The notes under the pieces: model-generated
The model's database searches: none
What the model was told of the DNA's origin: nothing
The model's input: the letters and a program-made list of their open reading frames with translations, nothing else
Shown: positions 24,953-35,946 of the stretch, one piece after another
How positions within the stretch are numbered: position 1 is the stretch's first letter
How the letters are laid out: every line of letters starts with the position of its first letter
From: Bosea vestrisii
Lineage (GTDB): Bacteria > Pseudomonadota > Alphaproteobacteria > Rhizobiales > Beijerinckiaceae
Assembly: GCF_030144325.1 (NCBI RefSeq)
Contig: NZ_CP126307.1
Location: forward strand, 5,732,001 to 5,796,000
Direction of reading: 5' to 3'
DNA: 64,000 bases
Translations under genes and position numbers: made by a program

Positions 24953-27175
24953 ATGACCCAAGATGTGGCGGAAGCGCCGGTCCAGGCAACTGCGGCTGCG
25001 GCCCCGGCTCCGACAGCGGCGGTCCTGCAGATTGACGAACAGCTTCGGCAGTCGCCGAAGCGCTTCATGAACCGGGAGCTGTCCTGGCTGCAGTTCAATC
25101 GGCGGGTGATGGAGGAGGCCTCCAACCGCAACCACCCGCTGCTCGAGCAGCTGCGCTTCCTCTCGATCTCGGCGAACAATCTCGACGAGTTCTTCATGGT
25201 GCGCGTCTCCGGCCTGCGCGAGCAGCTCAAGGCCGGCGTGGTGACGCCGAGCCAGGACGGCTTGAGCCCGGCCGAGCAGCTCACGGCGCTGGGCGAGGGG
25301 GTCTCGTTGCTGACCCGCGACCAGCAGACCCGCTGGAGCGAGCTCAAGCACGACCTGGAGGCGAACCGGATCGTGCTGTTGCGGCAGGTCGATATCGGCG
25401 CGCAGGATCGCATCTGGCTGGAAGACCGCTTCCTTCACTATGTCTTCCCGGTGCTGACGCCGCTGGCGATCGACCCGGCCCACCCGTTCCCCTTCATCCC
25501 GAATCTCGGCTTCACCATCGCCCTGGCGCTTGAACGGGTCAGTGACGGGCGGGCGCTTGACGCGCTGATCCGCGTCCCGGTGAAGATCGACCGCTTCATC
25601 GAACTGCCCGATCTCGCCCGTGAGGGCGTCCAGCGCTTCATCATGCTGGAAGATCTGGTCGCGCTCTTCATCGGCAAGCTCTTCCCCGGCTACGAGGTCA
25701 AGGGCACCGGCTCCTTCCGGATCATCCGCGACTCCGATCTCGACATCGAGGAGGAGGCGGAGGACCTGGTCCGCGTCTTCGAGACCATGCTGAAGCAGCG
25801 CCGTCGCGGCGTCGTCATCCGGCTTGAGCTCCATTCCGACATGCCGGCGCATCTGCGCAGCATGATCATCCGCGAGCTCAAGGTCGATCCCGACGAGATC
25901 GTCGTGGTCGATGGCATGATCGGCCTGAACGAACTCTCGCAGCTCGTCGGCGTCGACCGTCCGGATCTGAAGTTCAAGCCCTACAATGCCCGCTTTCCCG
26001 AGCGCATCCGCGAGCATGGCGGCGACTGCTTCGCCGCGATCCGCCAGAAGGACCTGATCGTCCACCACCCCTATGAGAGCTTCGACGTCGTCGTGCAGTT
26101 CCTGCAGCAAGCGGCGCGCGATCCCAATGTCGTCGCGATCAAGCAGACGCTGTATCGCACCTCGTCGAACTCGCCGATCGTCCAGGCGCTGGCTGAGGCT
26201 GCCGAGGCCGGCAAGTCGGTGACCGCGCTGGTCGAGCTCAAGGCGCGCTTCGACGAGGAAGCCAACATCCGCTGGGCCAAGGATCTGGAGCGCGCCGGTG
26301 TTCAGGTCGTCTACGGCTTCATCGAGCTCAAGACCCACGCCAAGCTCTCGATGGTGGTGCGCCGCGAGGCCGGTCAATTCGTGACCTATTGTCATATCGC
26401 GACCGGCAACTACCACCCGATCACGGCGCGCATCTACACCGACGTCTCCTTCTTCACCGCCGACCCGGTGATGGCGCAGGACGTCGCACGCATCTTCAAC
26501 TTCATCACCGGCTATGCCGAGCCGGCCGAGCTCGAGCGCATGGCCGTCTCGCCGGTCAATCTGAAGAAGCGCCTGCTCGACGACATCGCCGAGGAGGTCG
26601 CGCATGTGAAGGCGGGCCGTAAGGGCGCGATCTGGGGCAAGTGCAACTCGCTGGTCGATCCCGAGATCATCGACGCGCTCTACGACGCCAGCCAGGCCGG
26701 CGTGCAGATCGACTTTGTCGTGCGCGGCATCTGCTGCCTCCGGCCGGGCGTGCCGGGCCTCTCCGACAATATCCGCGTCAAGTCGATCGTCGGGCGTTTC
26801 CTGGAGCATACCCGCGTCTATGCCTTCGGCGCCGGTCACGGCATGCCTTCGGCCAAGGCCAAGCTCTACATCTCCTCGGCCGATTTGATGCCGCGCAATC
26901 TCGACCGCCGCGTCGAGGCGCTGACTCCGATTCTGAACGCGACGGTCCACCAGCAGATGCTCGAACAAATCATGCTGGCGAACTTTCTCGACAACGAACA
27001 GAGTTGGACCATCTTGCCCGATGGCGGCTCGCGACGCATTGTCCCGCCATCGGCCGAAGAGTCGTTCAACGCCCACAAGTATTTCATGACGAATCCGAGT
27101 CTGTCTGGTCGTGGAAAATCTCTCTCGAGTTCGAGCCCGCGCAGCCTCTCCCGCCGCGCCAGCAAGAAGGCCTGA
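24953..27175 (+). CDS. ppk: Polyphosphate kinase 1
   Basis: The enzyme has 740 aa from the ATG at 24953, a normal PPK1 length; an in-frame 89-residue basic extension is possible but lacks family character. It polymerises inorganic polyphosphate from ATP. The N-terminal domain begins RFMNRELSWLQFNRRVMEEA. The phosphorylated histidine is in ELKTHAKLSMVVRREAG (about residue 461) and the second essential histidine in FLEHTRVYAFGAGHG (about 617). The 3' end overlaps ppx by 65 nt. The 282-nt gap before it, up to the divergent desaturase, shows no other gene. Confidence 0.96.
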   Translation: MTQDVAEAPVQATAAAAPAPTAAVLQIDEQLRQSPKRFMNRELSWLQFNRRVMEEASNRNHPLLEQLRFLSISANNLDEFFMVRVSGLREQLKAGVVTPSQDGLSPAEQLTALGEGVSLLTRDQQTRWSELKHDLEANRIVLLRQVDIGAQDRIWLEDRFLHYVFPVLTPLAIDPAHPFPFIPNLGFTIALALERVSDGRALDALIRVPVKIDRFIELPDLAREGVQRFIMLEDLVALFIGKLFPGYEVKGTGSFRIIRDSDLDIEEEAEDLVRVFETMLKQRRRGVVIRLELHSDMPAHLRSMIIRELKVDPDEIVVVDGMIGLNELSQLVGVDRPDLKFKPYNARFPERIREHGGDCFAAIRQKDLIVHHPYESFDVVVQFLQQAARDPNVVAIKQTLYRTSSNSPIVQALAEAAEAGKSVTALVELKARFDEEANIRWAKDLERAGVQVVYGFIELKTHAKLSMVVRREAGQFVTYCHIATGNYHPITARIYTDVSFFTADPVMAQDVARIFNFITGYAEPAELERMAVSPVNLKKRLLDDIAEEVAHVKAGRKGAIWGKCNSLVDPEIIDALYDASQAGVQIDFVVRGICCLRPGVPGLSDNIRVKSIVGRFLEHTRVYAFGAGHGMPSAKAKLYISSADLMPRNLDRRVEALTPILNATVHQQMLEQIMLANFLDNEQSWTILPDGGSRRIVPPSAEESFNAHKYFMTNPSLSGRGKSLSSSSPRSLSRRASKKA

Positions 27176-28673
27176 GCAGGCGCCGAGCCGGCTGAGCGTC
27201 GGCGACACCGTCGCGATCATCGACATCGGCTCGAACTCGGTCCGCCTCGTCGTCTACGAAAACCTGTCGCGGGCTCCCGCGCAGGTCTTCAACGAGAAGG
27301 AGATGGCAGGCCTTGCTCGGCAGGTCGCGTCGACCGGCATGCTGCCGGCGGATGCGATCGACAAGGCTTTGTCGGCGCTGGTGCGCTTCCGCATCCTGTG
27401 CGAGGCCATGCATGTCGGCGAGCTGCGCGTCATCGCCACGGCGGCGGCCCGCTATGCCAAGAACGGTCCTGACTTCATTACGCGCGCCGAGGCGGCCGTC
27501 GGCCAGCCGATCGAGCTGATCTCAGGCGACCGCGAGGCCTATCTCTCGGCGCTCGGCGTGATCTCCGGCTTCGATCAGCCGCATGGCGTCGTCGGCGACC
27601 TCGGCGGCGGCTCGCTCGAGCTCATCTCGGTGGACGGTGACAAGGTTGGAGCGGGGATCAGCCTGCCGCTCGGCGGTCTCGCGCTGATCGACCGCTCCGG
27701 GAACTCGATGAAGGCGGCCGAGAAGATCGTCCGCGACGATCTCGACCATCACCCGCAGTTGGCGGCGATGCGCGGGCGCGATTTCTACGCCGTCGGCGGC
27801 ACCTGGCGCGCGCTCGCGACCCTGCACCAGCGCCAGTCGGGCTATCCGCTCAACGTCATGCACGGCTATATTGTGCCGGCCCGCGAGGCGAGCGACTTCG
27901 TCCGCCTCGTCGAGCGCGCCGACGCCTCGATGCTGGAAGCGATCGAGGCCGTCTCCTCCGCCCGGCGCCCGCTGCTCGCCTATGGCGCGCTGGTGCTCGA
28001 CCAGATCATCAAGCGCGGCCGGCCGCGCAATGTCGTGATCTCCGCCAATGGCGTGCGCGAAGGCCTGCTGCACGAGCAACTCGACAAGGGCGAACGCTCT
28101 GCCGATGCGCTGCTGCGCGGCGCCGAGGATTATAACCAGCTGCGCGCCCGCGATCCGCGCCACGCCGAAGATCTGATCGCCTGGACCAATCAGCTTGTCG
28201 CCGGCGCCTATCCAAATGACGACCCGGCGCTGCAGCGGCTCCAGCTCGCTGCCTGCCTGCTCTCCGATATCGGCTGGCGCGCCCATCCCGACTATCGCGG
28301 CGAGCAGACGCTCAACGTCATCGCCCATGCCTCGTTCAGCGGCGTCGACCACGCCGGCCGCGCCTTCCTCGCGCTGACGGCGTTCTATCGCTATGCGGGC
28401 CTGAAGGCCTCGGCGCCGGCGGTCGAGGGTCTGCGGCGGCTGCTGACGACACGCCTGCTCGAACGCATCCATATCCTCGCCGCCGCTTTCCGGGTCGCCT
28501 ATCTGATCTCGGCCGGCATGCCCGGAATCCTGTCGCGAGCACCGCTGACTTGCGTCGACAGCCGCCTCGTCCTGCGCCTGCCGGATGATCTGAGGTCGCT
28601 GGCGAGCGAGCGCGTCACGGGGCGGCTGAAGCAGCTCGCGAAACTACTGGGGCGTGAGCTCGATATCCGCTGA
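27111..28673 (+). CDS. ppx: Exopolyphosphatase (Ppx/GppA family)
   Basis: The protein has 520 aa and probably starts at the GTG at 27111, inside ppk. The ASKHA-fold phosphate loops are VAIIDIGSNSVRLVVYEN and HGVVGDLGGGSLELISVDG. The C-terminal HD-like helical part follows from about residue 320. It hydrolyses polyphosphate from its ends, or pppGpp in some relatives, opposing the adjacent kinase. The 65-nt overlap with ppk implies coupled expression. Internal starts downstream of ppk (for example near 27190) cannot be excluded. Confidence 0.93.
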   Translation: MENLSRVRARAASPAAPARRPEQAPSRLSVGDTVAIIDIGSNSVRLVVYENLSRAPAQVFNEKEMAGLARQVASTGMLPADAIDKALSALVRFRILCEAMHVGELRVIATAAARYAKNGPDFITRAEAAVGQPIELISGDREAYLSALGVISGFDQPHGVVGDLGGGSLELISVDGDKVGAGISLPLGGLALIDRSGNSMKAAEKIVRDDLDHHPQLAAMRGRDFYAVGGTWRALATLHQRQSGYPLNVMHGYIVPAREASDFVRLVERADASMLEAIEAVSSARRPLLAYGALVLDQIIKRGRPRNVVISANGVREGLLHEQLDKGERSADALLRGAEDYNQLRARDPRHAEDLIAWTNQLVAGAYPNDDPALQRLQLAACLLSDIGWRAHPDYRGEQTLNVIAHASFSGVDHAGRAFLALTAFYRYAGLKASAPAVEGLRRLLTTRLLERIHILAAAFRVAYLISAGMPGILSRAPLTCVDSRLVLRLPDDLRSLASERVTGRLKQLAKLLGRELDIR

Positions 28674-28688
28674 GCGGCAAGACCCGAT

Positions 28689-29466
28689 CTAGCGCGTCAT
28701 CAGCCCCTGGAACGCGGTCGGCTGGATCGATATCCGGCCGATGAACGGGCGATCATGCGCCAGGATGACGAAATAGGCCGCGGAAACCACCACCACATAA
28801 AGATGCGCGGCCACGATCTGCATGCGGAAAGCATGGCTGTTGCAGATGATGATCGAGAGCATGGTGGCCGTCGAGATCAGCCACATGGCGCACCATTGCG
28901 CCCAGGTGATGCCGGCTATGGAAGCCGCCAGCCTTGCGAGCCGCGCATGGCGGATTTCGAGAAGCTGGTTGAGGAGCGGCGCGTAGGCCGCCACCGCATT
29001 CTGCCGGGAGACCAGCTGGATCGCCCCGAGCAGGTGCTTTTCCGATTTATCGAAGATCTCATCGTTGAGAGGCGTGCTTCTGGCCATCGCTGGCCAGTCG
29101 ATCGCGACGACCTCGTGCAGATAGGCCTGCAACCCGTTGGCCAGCTCGGACCGCGTCTCCTCGGGCAGCACCACCGATAGCGTCAGCGCCGTCTCCACTG
29201 CATCGGCCTCGCGCTGGACCGCGGTGCGCGCCGAAACGGCGTCGTTCCAGATGCCGGCCGCGGAGAAGGCGACGATCAGGGCGAACAGCCCGCCGCAGGT
29301 GTTGATGATGGAATCGCGGATCGGCAGCGGCTCGTCCAGGCGATAGCCGAGACGTGGAATGGCAAAGCGCGCGAGGCCGATCAGGAGCCAGCAGGCCGCG
29401 ACGCTGAGCGCCAGGACCGCGAGGGAACATCGCCGCCAGCGGCAGTTGATGGAACAGGATGAACAC
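28689..29466 (-). pseudogene. Bestrophin-like DUF4239 membrane protein, frameshifted
   Basis: Read from a GTG at 29466, FILFHQLPLAAMF starts a hydrophobic helix, but the frame is lost at 29427-29433. The next frame continues LAVLALSVAACWLLIGLARF, then GGLFALIVAFSAAGIWND, and runs to the TAG at 28689. Removing one C from the CCC of TTCCCTCG joins them as AAMFLAVLA. The C-terminal half has two TM helices near LARLAASIAGITWAQWCAMW and AAHLYVVVVSAAYFVILAHD, the DUF4239 layout. A 169-aa remnant could start at GTG 29198. It converges on ppx. It may be a mutation or a sequencing error. Confidence 0.65.
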
Positions 29467-29521
29467 GTCGCCCCCGAACTCCGCCGGCGCTCATACGACA
29501 GCAGCAGACCTGATGGCGGCC

Positions 29522-30661
29522 CTAGCCGACCGTGACCCGTCCGCGCACGATCCTGAGCGCCAGCGAGCCGTTCTTCAGCGCCAGCGCCTTCTCACCGAAA
29601 AGCTCGCGGCGCCAGCCCTTCAGAGCCGGCACGTCGGCCTCGTCGTTGCTGGCGATCTCCTCGAGGTCGTCGCTGGAGGCGATGATCTTCGGCGCGACGC
29701 GCTCGGTGTCGGCGGTCGCCTTGAGCAGGACCTTGAGCAAATCGAGCACGGCACCGTTGCTCGGTCGGCCGCGCTCGCGCTCGAGCCGGGGCAGGCTGTG
29801 CGGATCGAGCGCCAAAGCGCGTTCGACCGCCGCCAGCACCTCGCCGCCGGAGCGTGAGCGCTCGAAGCCGTTCGGCACGGAGCGTAATTCGGCCAACGCC
29901 TCGGTCGAGCGTGGTGCACGCTGGACGATATCCATGAGGGCGTCGTCCTTGAGCACGCGCTGGCGCGGCACGTCGCGATGCTGTGCCTCGCGCTCGCGCC
30001 AGGCGGCGAGCTCCATCAGCACCGCCAGCTCCTTCGGCTTGCGCAGGCGCCCCTTGAGTCGCTGCCAGGCGTTCTCCGGCTTGACCTCGTAGGTTCCCGG
30101 CGAGTTGAGCACCGCCATCTCTTCGGCGACCCAGCTCTCGCGACCGCTCGCGGCGAGATCGGCCTGCAGCGCCAGGTAGACGTCGCGCAGATGGGTGACG
30201 TCGGATTCGGCGTAGGTCAGCTGCGCCTCGCTGAGCGGGCGGCGCGACCAGTCGGTGAAGCGCGAGGATTTGTCGACACGCGCCTTGGCGAGGTCGTTGA
30301 CGAGCTGCTCATAGCCGACCGAGTCGCCATAGCCGCAGACCATGGCCGCGACCTGGGTATCGAACAGGGGCGTCGGCAGCACACGGCCGAGCATCCAGAC
30401 GATTTCGAGGTCCTGCCGGGCGGCATGGAAGACCTTGACCACGTTCTGGTCTGTCATCAGCCCCATGAGCGGCGCAAGATCGAGGCCCTCAGCCAGCGGG
30501 TCGACCATCACGGCCTCGTCCGGCGAAGCCATCTGAACCAGGCAGAGCTTCGGATAATAGGTCGTCTCGCGCAGGAACTCCGTGTCGACGGTGACGAAGG
30601 GGTGCGCGGCGAGGCGGGAGCAGGCGGAGGCGAGCTCGTCGGTGGTGTTGATCAGATTCAT
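29522..30661 (-). CDS. rnd: Ribonuclease D
   Basis: This 379-aa 3'-5' exoribonuclease trims tRNA and other stable RNA 3' ends. The DEDD exonuclease domain has FVTVDTEFLRETTYYPKLCL, VVKVFHAARQDLEIVWMLGR and LTYAESDVTHLRDVYLAL. An HRDC domain follows around LMELAAWREREAQHRDVPRQ. I used the ATG at 30661 (MNLINTTDELASACSRL); an upstream start at 30694 adds 11 residues. It is divergent from aspS. Confidence 0.95.
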   Translation of the reverse strand: MNLINTTDELASACSRLAAHPFVTVDTEFLRETTYYPKLCLVQMASPDEAVMVDPLAEGLDLAPLMGLMTDQNVVKVFHAARQDLEIVWMLGRVLPTPLFDTQVAAMVCGYGDSVGYEQLVNDLAKARVDKSSRFTDWSRRPLSEAQLTYAESDVTHLRDVYLALQADLAASGRESWVAEEMAVLNSPGTYEVKPENAWQRLKGRLRKPKELAVLMELAAWREREAQHRDVPRQRVLKDDALMDIVQRAPRSTEALAELRSVPNGFERSRSGGEVLAAVERALALDPHSLPRLERERGRPSNGAVLDLLKVLLKATADTERVAPKIIASSDDLEEIASNDEADVPALKGWRRELFGEKALALKNGSLALRIVRGRVTVG

Positions 30662-30796
30662 GGCAGGCGCTCTTAGCAGATGAAAGCGCGCCATGTCGCG
30701 GGCGTTCTTGACAAGCGAGCCGCGCGCGTGTGGTTACGGCGCCAAATCGCTTGCGTGCCCGCTATCGGCCGCACGGACGCCCGGAAAGCTGAACCC

Positions 30797-32581
<1,785 letters not shown>

Positions 32582-32587
32582 GCGACC

Positions 32588-32959
32588 ATGGCCTACTTGC
32601 CTGCCGGGCGAGCGCTGATGCTCGCCTGCTTCGTCGCGCTGCCCCTCGGCGCCTGCGTCGCCAGCCATGCCGATTCCACTGCAGGCCGCGCCTCGGCGCT
32701 GGCGACAACGGTTTCGCGCGCTATTGCCTGCAGGGCCGGCTCACCACAGCGCACGACGCTGGATCGCTTCATCGCTGCCGAGAAGGCACGCGGGGCGAAC
32801 GACGAGCAACTCGCGGCGGCGCGTTCGGCCTATGTCACGGTGTCCGAAGCCGAGATGATCAACCAGGACGTCCGCCCGCAGCCCTGCACGGCCGAGGAGC
32901 GGGCGACGCTGCGTGGCAAGATGAACGATGTCCGCGCCGGCCGCTTCGAGGCGCCCTGA
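32588..32959 (+). CDS. Putative small lipoprotein
   Basis: The protein has 123 aa. The N-terminal hydrophobic segment ends in a lipobox LPLGAC with Cys at about residue 23, so export and lipidation are likely. The mature part has two further cysteines (AIACRAGSP and RPQPCTAEER) and the helical RFIAAEKARGANDEQLAAAR. It begins 6 nt after aspS. The overall plan matches the next gene: lipobox, one early Cys, and one late Cys before an Arg/Glu-rich end. No family was recognised. Confidence 0.7.
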   Translation: MAYLPAGRALMLACFVALPLGACVASHADSTAGRASALATTVSRAIACRAGSPQRTTLDRFIAAEKARGANDEQLAAARSAYVTVSEAEMINQDVRPQPCTAEERATLRGKMNDVRAGRFEAP

Positions 32960-32965
32960 CCGGCC

Positions 32966-33265
32966 ATGACTGCGTCCAAGCTCAGCCTCGCCGCGCTCGT
33001 GGCCTTGAGCCTTGCCGGCTGCACGATGGCCGGGCCGATGCCCGGCACGCCCGAATTCACGGCGGCGCAGGTCTCGCGCGCCTATGACTGCGGGCTGAGG
33101 GTCGACCGCAGCCGCATCATCGGGCGTCTGCCGGCTGACCAACGCAGCCGCTTCGTCGCTGCCAATGCGAGCTATGCGGTGAAGTCCTACAATGCGCCGC
33201 GTCGCTGCGAGGCGTCCGAGCGCGAGCGGCTCCAGCAGGAGCTGCGTCTCGGTGCCCGGCGCTGA
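32966..33265 (+). CDS. Putative small lipoprotein, possible paralogue of the preceding gene
   Basis: The protein has 99 aa. The signal peptide LSLAALVALSLAGCTMAG contains a clear lipobox, LAGC, with Cys at about residue 19. The mature part has AYDCGLRVDRSRIIGRLPAD and PRRCEASERERLQQEL, so its two cysteines match the positions in the upstream neighbour, which suggests an old tandem duplication. It begins 6 nt after that gene and probably shares the aspS transcript. The function is unknown. Confidence 0.7.
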   Translation: MTASKLSLAALVALSLAGCTMAGPMPGTPEFTAAQVSRAYDCGLRVDRSRIIGRLPADQRSRFVAANASYAVKSYNAPRRCEASERERLQQELRLGARR

Positions 33266-33308
33266 TCGCCTCTTGCCTCGTGCCGCTCATCCCGCGCAGA
33301 TGCGGGCC

Positions 33309-34205
33309 ATGAGCTTTTCCGCCGCCGACATCACCGCCATCGTCGTCAGCTTCGACAGCGCTGAGGTGCTGCCGTCCTGCCTTGCCGCGCTGGCGGGCGA
33401 GGGCGTCGCGGCGATCGTCGTCGACAATGCGAGCGGCGACGTCTCGGCCGAGGTGGCGGCACAGCACGGCGCGCGCGTCCTGCGTAATGCCCGCAACGAA
33501 GGCTATGGCCGCGCCAACAACCGCGGCGCGCGCGCGGCGACGACGCCCTTCGTCCTGATCGTCAACCCCGATCTGGAACTGCAATCGGGCGCGGTTTCGG
33601 CACTTTTGGCGGCGGCTGAGGCTTATCCGGACGCCGCCGCCTTCGCGCCGCGCTTGGTCGAACCCTCGGGCCGTGTCTTCCTGCAACCGCGCTCGCTGCT
33701 CTCGCCTGATCATCTCAACCGGGCAGCTCGAATCACACTGCCTGAGGGCGACGCCTGCCTGCCTTTCCTGTCGGGAGCCTGCCTGCTGCTGCGGCGCGAG
33801 GTCTTCCTGGCGCTCGGTGGCTTCGACCCGGCGATCTTCCTGTTCTACGAGGATGATGATCTCTGCCGACGCCTGCGCGAGGCCGGTCACGCGCTGGTCC
33901 ATGTCGATGGCGCCAGTGCCCGCCATGGCCGCGGCCGTTCCAGCACGTCGTCGCCGCAGCGGCGCTTCACTGCGCGCTGGCATCTAGCCTGGTCGGAATA
34001 TCGAATGGCGCGCAAATGGAACCTGCCTGTGCCGGGCCTGGGCAAGGCCGTCGAAAATGCAGCCAAGGCAATCGGTTACGGCCTGCTCTTGAATCAGGAC
34101 AAGATGTATGCGCATGCCGGCTCGGTCGCCGGTGCGCTTGCGGCGCGCGCCGGTCACAGCGCGCTCGCCCGGCAGGGGCTCAACGAGGCGGAGATCATCG
34201 CGTGA
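33309..34205 (+). CDS. Glycosyltransferase family 2 (rhamnosyltransferase-like)
   Basis: The protein has 298 aa from the ATG at 33309. The GT-A fold begins ITAIVVSFDSAEVLPSCLAA with VVDNASGDVSAEV, then NEGYGRANNRGARAATTPFV and the metal-binding VLIVNPDLELQSGAV, all typical of WbbL-like GT2 enzymes. The acceptor-site EDDDLCRRLREAGHAL is also present. It probably adds a sugar to a surface polysaccharide on the cytoplasmic side. The stop overlaps the GTG of the acyltransferase gene (GTGA), which implies one pathway. Confidence 0.88.
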   Translation: MSFSAADITAIVVSFDSAEVLPSCLAALAGEGVAAIVVDNASGDVSAEVAAQHGARVLRNARNEGYGRANNRGARAATTPFVLIVNPDLELQSGAVSALLAAAEAYPDAAAFAPRLVEPSGRVFLQPRSLLSPDHLNRAARITLPEGDACLPFLSGACLLLRREVFLALGGFDPAIFLFYEDDDLCRRLREAGHALVHVDGASARHGRGRSSTSSPQRRFTARWHLAWSEYRMARKWNLPVPGLGKAVENAAKAIGYGLLLNQDKMYAHAGSVAGALAARAGHSALARQGLNEAEIIA

Positions 34206-35260
34206 CGGGCTTCCTGCGTGCCGCCAGCGCCGCCGACGGGCTGAGCCTACCGCATAATCATTTTGGCCTGCTGCGCCTGCTGCTGGCGCTGGCCGTCGTG
34301 GTCTCGCATGGCCTCAGCGTCACCACCGGCAAGGTCGAGGACGAATTGCTGGCGCATTCGACCGGCTTCACGCTCGGCGAGCACGCGGTCAATGGCTTCT
34401 TCGCCATCTCCGGTTTCCTGGTGACGATGAGCTATGAGCAGCGCGGCTGGCGCGACTATCTCGTTGCCCGCACCTTGCGGATCGCGCCGGGGCTGATTGC
34501 GGCGACGCTCGTCGTCGCGCTGCTGCTCGGCAGCGCACTGACCAAGCTCGATCTACGCGCCTATCTCGCCGATCCGCAGCTCTGGCGCTTCATCAACGGC
34601 ACGCTGACCAGCTTCAAGAGCTCGGCCCCGCTGCCCGGCGTCTTCACCGACAACCCGCTCAAGTTCCCGATGGGGACGGTCTGGACGCTGAAATACGAGA
34701 CCCTGTGCTATCTCGGCGTTCTGGGCATCGGGCTCGTCGGCCTGCTGGCCCATCGCCGCATCGTGCTCGGGCTCTGGGCGGCGCTGGTCGTTGCGACGGT
34801 CCTGCGCGAGATACTCGTCCCGGACGGCTCGAAGGGCCTCGAGACGGCTCTGCGTCTGCCGCTGATCTTCCTGACCGGCGGGCTGATCTATCTCTGGCGC
34901 GAGCGCGTGCCGCTGTCGCTGCCGGGGCTCGTCATTGCGCTCATCGTTGTGGCCGTTGCCCAGCCGACGCCGGCCTATAAGGCGCTGCTCTATCTCGTCA
35001 CCGCCTGGGGCGTTCTGGTGCTGGCGCTGGCGCCGCCCTTGACTCGCTGGCACAGCGAGCCGCCGGCCGACCTGTCCTATGGCGTCTATCTCTATGGCTG
35101 GCCGGTGCAGCAGGCCTTCGTCGCGGTCTTCCCGACGGTCGGGGCGTTGACCCTGTTTGGCCCCTCGCTTGTGGTGACACTGCTCGTCGCCGCGCTGTCC
35201 TGGTATCTCGTCGAAAAGCCGGCGCTCGGGCTCAAGCGCCGCCTGTTGAAGCCTGCCTGA
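34202..35260 (+). CDS. Acyltransferase 3 (OafA/YrhL-like) membrane protein
   Basis: The protein has 352 aa from a GTG that overlaps the preceding stop. It has about ten TM helices. The N-terminal helix carries HFGLLRLLLALAVVVSHGLS, with the R and H of the acyltransferase 3 family, followed by GEHAVNGFFAISGFLVTMSY. The family O-acylates sugars of LPS, exopolysaccharide or other carbohydrates across the inner membrane. Pairing with a GT2 and with a converging CatB-like acyltransferase suggests modification of a surface glycan. Its last 29 nt overlap the convergent gene. Confidence 0.88.
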   Translation: MTGFLRAASAADGLSLPHNHFGLLRLLLALAVVVSHGLSVTTGKVEDELLAHSTGFTLGEHAVNGFFAISGFLVTMSYEQRGWRDYLVARTLRIAPGLIAATLVVALLLGSALTKLDLRAYLADPQLWRFINGTLTSFKSSAPLPGVFTDNPLKFPMGTVWTLKYETLCYLGVLGIGLVGLLAHRRIVLGLWAALVVATVLREILVPDGSKGLETALRLPLIFLTGGLIYLWRERVPLSLPGLVIALIVVAVAQPTPAYKALLYLVTAWGVLVLALAPPLTRWHSEPPADLSYGVYLYGWPVQQAFVAVFPTVGALTLFGPSLVVTLLVAALSWYLVEKPALGLKRRLLKPA

Positions 35261-35936
35261 TCGCCGCCGCCAGCTCGTCGACACGCTCGGACATCAGCAG
35301 CGGCAGCAGCTGCGAGACCCGCTCCGATGGAAGCTCCCACCAGCGGCTCGCCAGCAGTACCTCGATCTGCGCCTCCGGCAGGCGTAGCCGCACCACCCTG
35401 GCCGGGTTGCCGGCGACGATCGCATAGGGCGGCACGTCGCGGGTGACCACGGCCCGTGCCGCGACGACGGCGCCATGGCCGATCGTCACCCCGGACATGA
35501 TCATCGCCTGCGAGCCGAGCCAGACATCGTGGCCGATGGCGACGTCGCCGCGCGTCGCATCATGGCCGCTCATGCCGCCCGCCGCGGGCCACAGGCCGGG
35601 CAGGGCGGGGAAGGGATAGGTCGTCGCCCAGTCGGTGCGGTGATTGCCACCGAGAAAGATCTCGACGCCGTCGGCGATCGAGCCATAGCGGCCGATCGAA
35701 AGCCGGGCGCCACTCTCCGGAAACCTGACCTTGGGTCGGCCATAGGTGAAGGCGCCGACCGCGATCTGCCCCGGCCGGCGCGCCAGCAGCTTCGCCAGAT
35801 GGATACGCGTCTGGTTGTCGGGATTGATCCAGCGCCGCAGGAAGCTGCGTGGGCCGGCGGACAGGCCGGCCCACCAGATGGCGAGCGCACTCGGGCGCCA
35901 GTCGGCGTCCAGGCTTGAGATGTCGTGCGAGATCAA
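35232..35936 (-). CDS. CatB/Vat-type hexapeptide-repeat O-acetyltransferase
   Basis: The protein has 234 aa and probably starts at a TTG (35936). The left-handed beta-helix is shown by RLSIGRYGSIADGVEIFLGG, and the loop with the catalytic His by GNHRTDWATTYPF. The C-terminal coils are DVAIGHDVWLGSQAMIMSG, VTIGHGAVVAARAVVTRDVP and PYAIVAGNPARVVR. Its closest look is the xenobiotic (Vat, chloramphenicol) and sugar acetyltransferases. It follows the 612-aa secreted-protein gene by 10 nt on the same strand and overlaps the acyltransferase gene tail to tail. Substrate may be an antibiotic or a glycan; the neighbours favour the latter. Confidence 0.88.
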   Translation of the reverse strand: MISHDISSLDADWRPSALAIWWAGLSAGPRSFLRRWINPDNQTRIHLAKLLARRPGQIAVGAFTYGRPKVRFPESGARLSIGRYGSIADGVEIFLGGNHRTDWATTYPFPALPGLWPAAGGMSGHDATRGDVAIGHDVWLGSQAMIMSGVTIGHGAVVAARAVVTRDVPPYAIVAGNPARVVRLRLPEAQIEVLLASRWWELPSERVSQLLPLLMSERVDELAAAIRQASTGGA

Positions 35937-35946
35937 GCCGCTTGCC

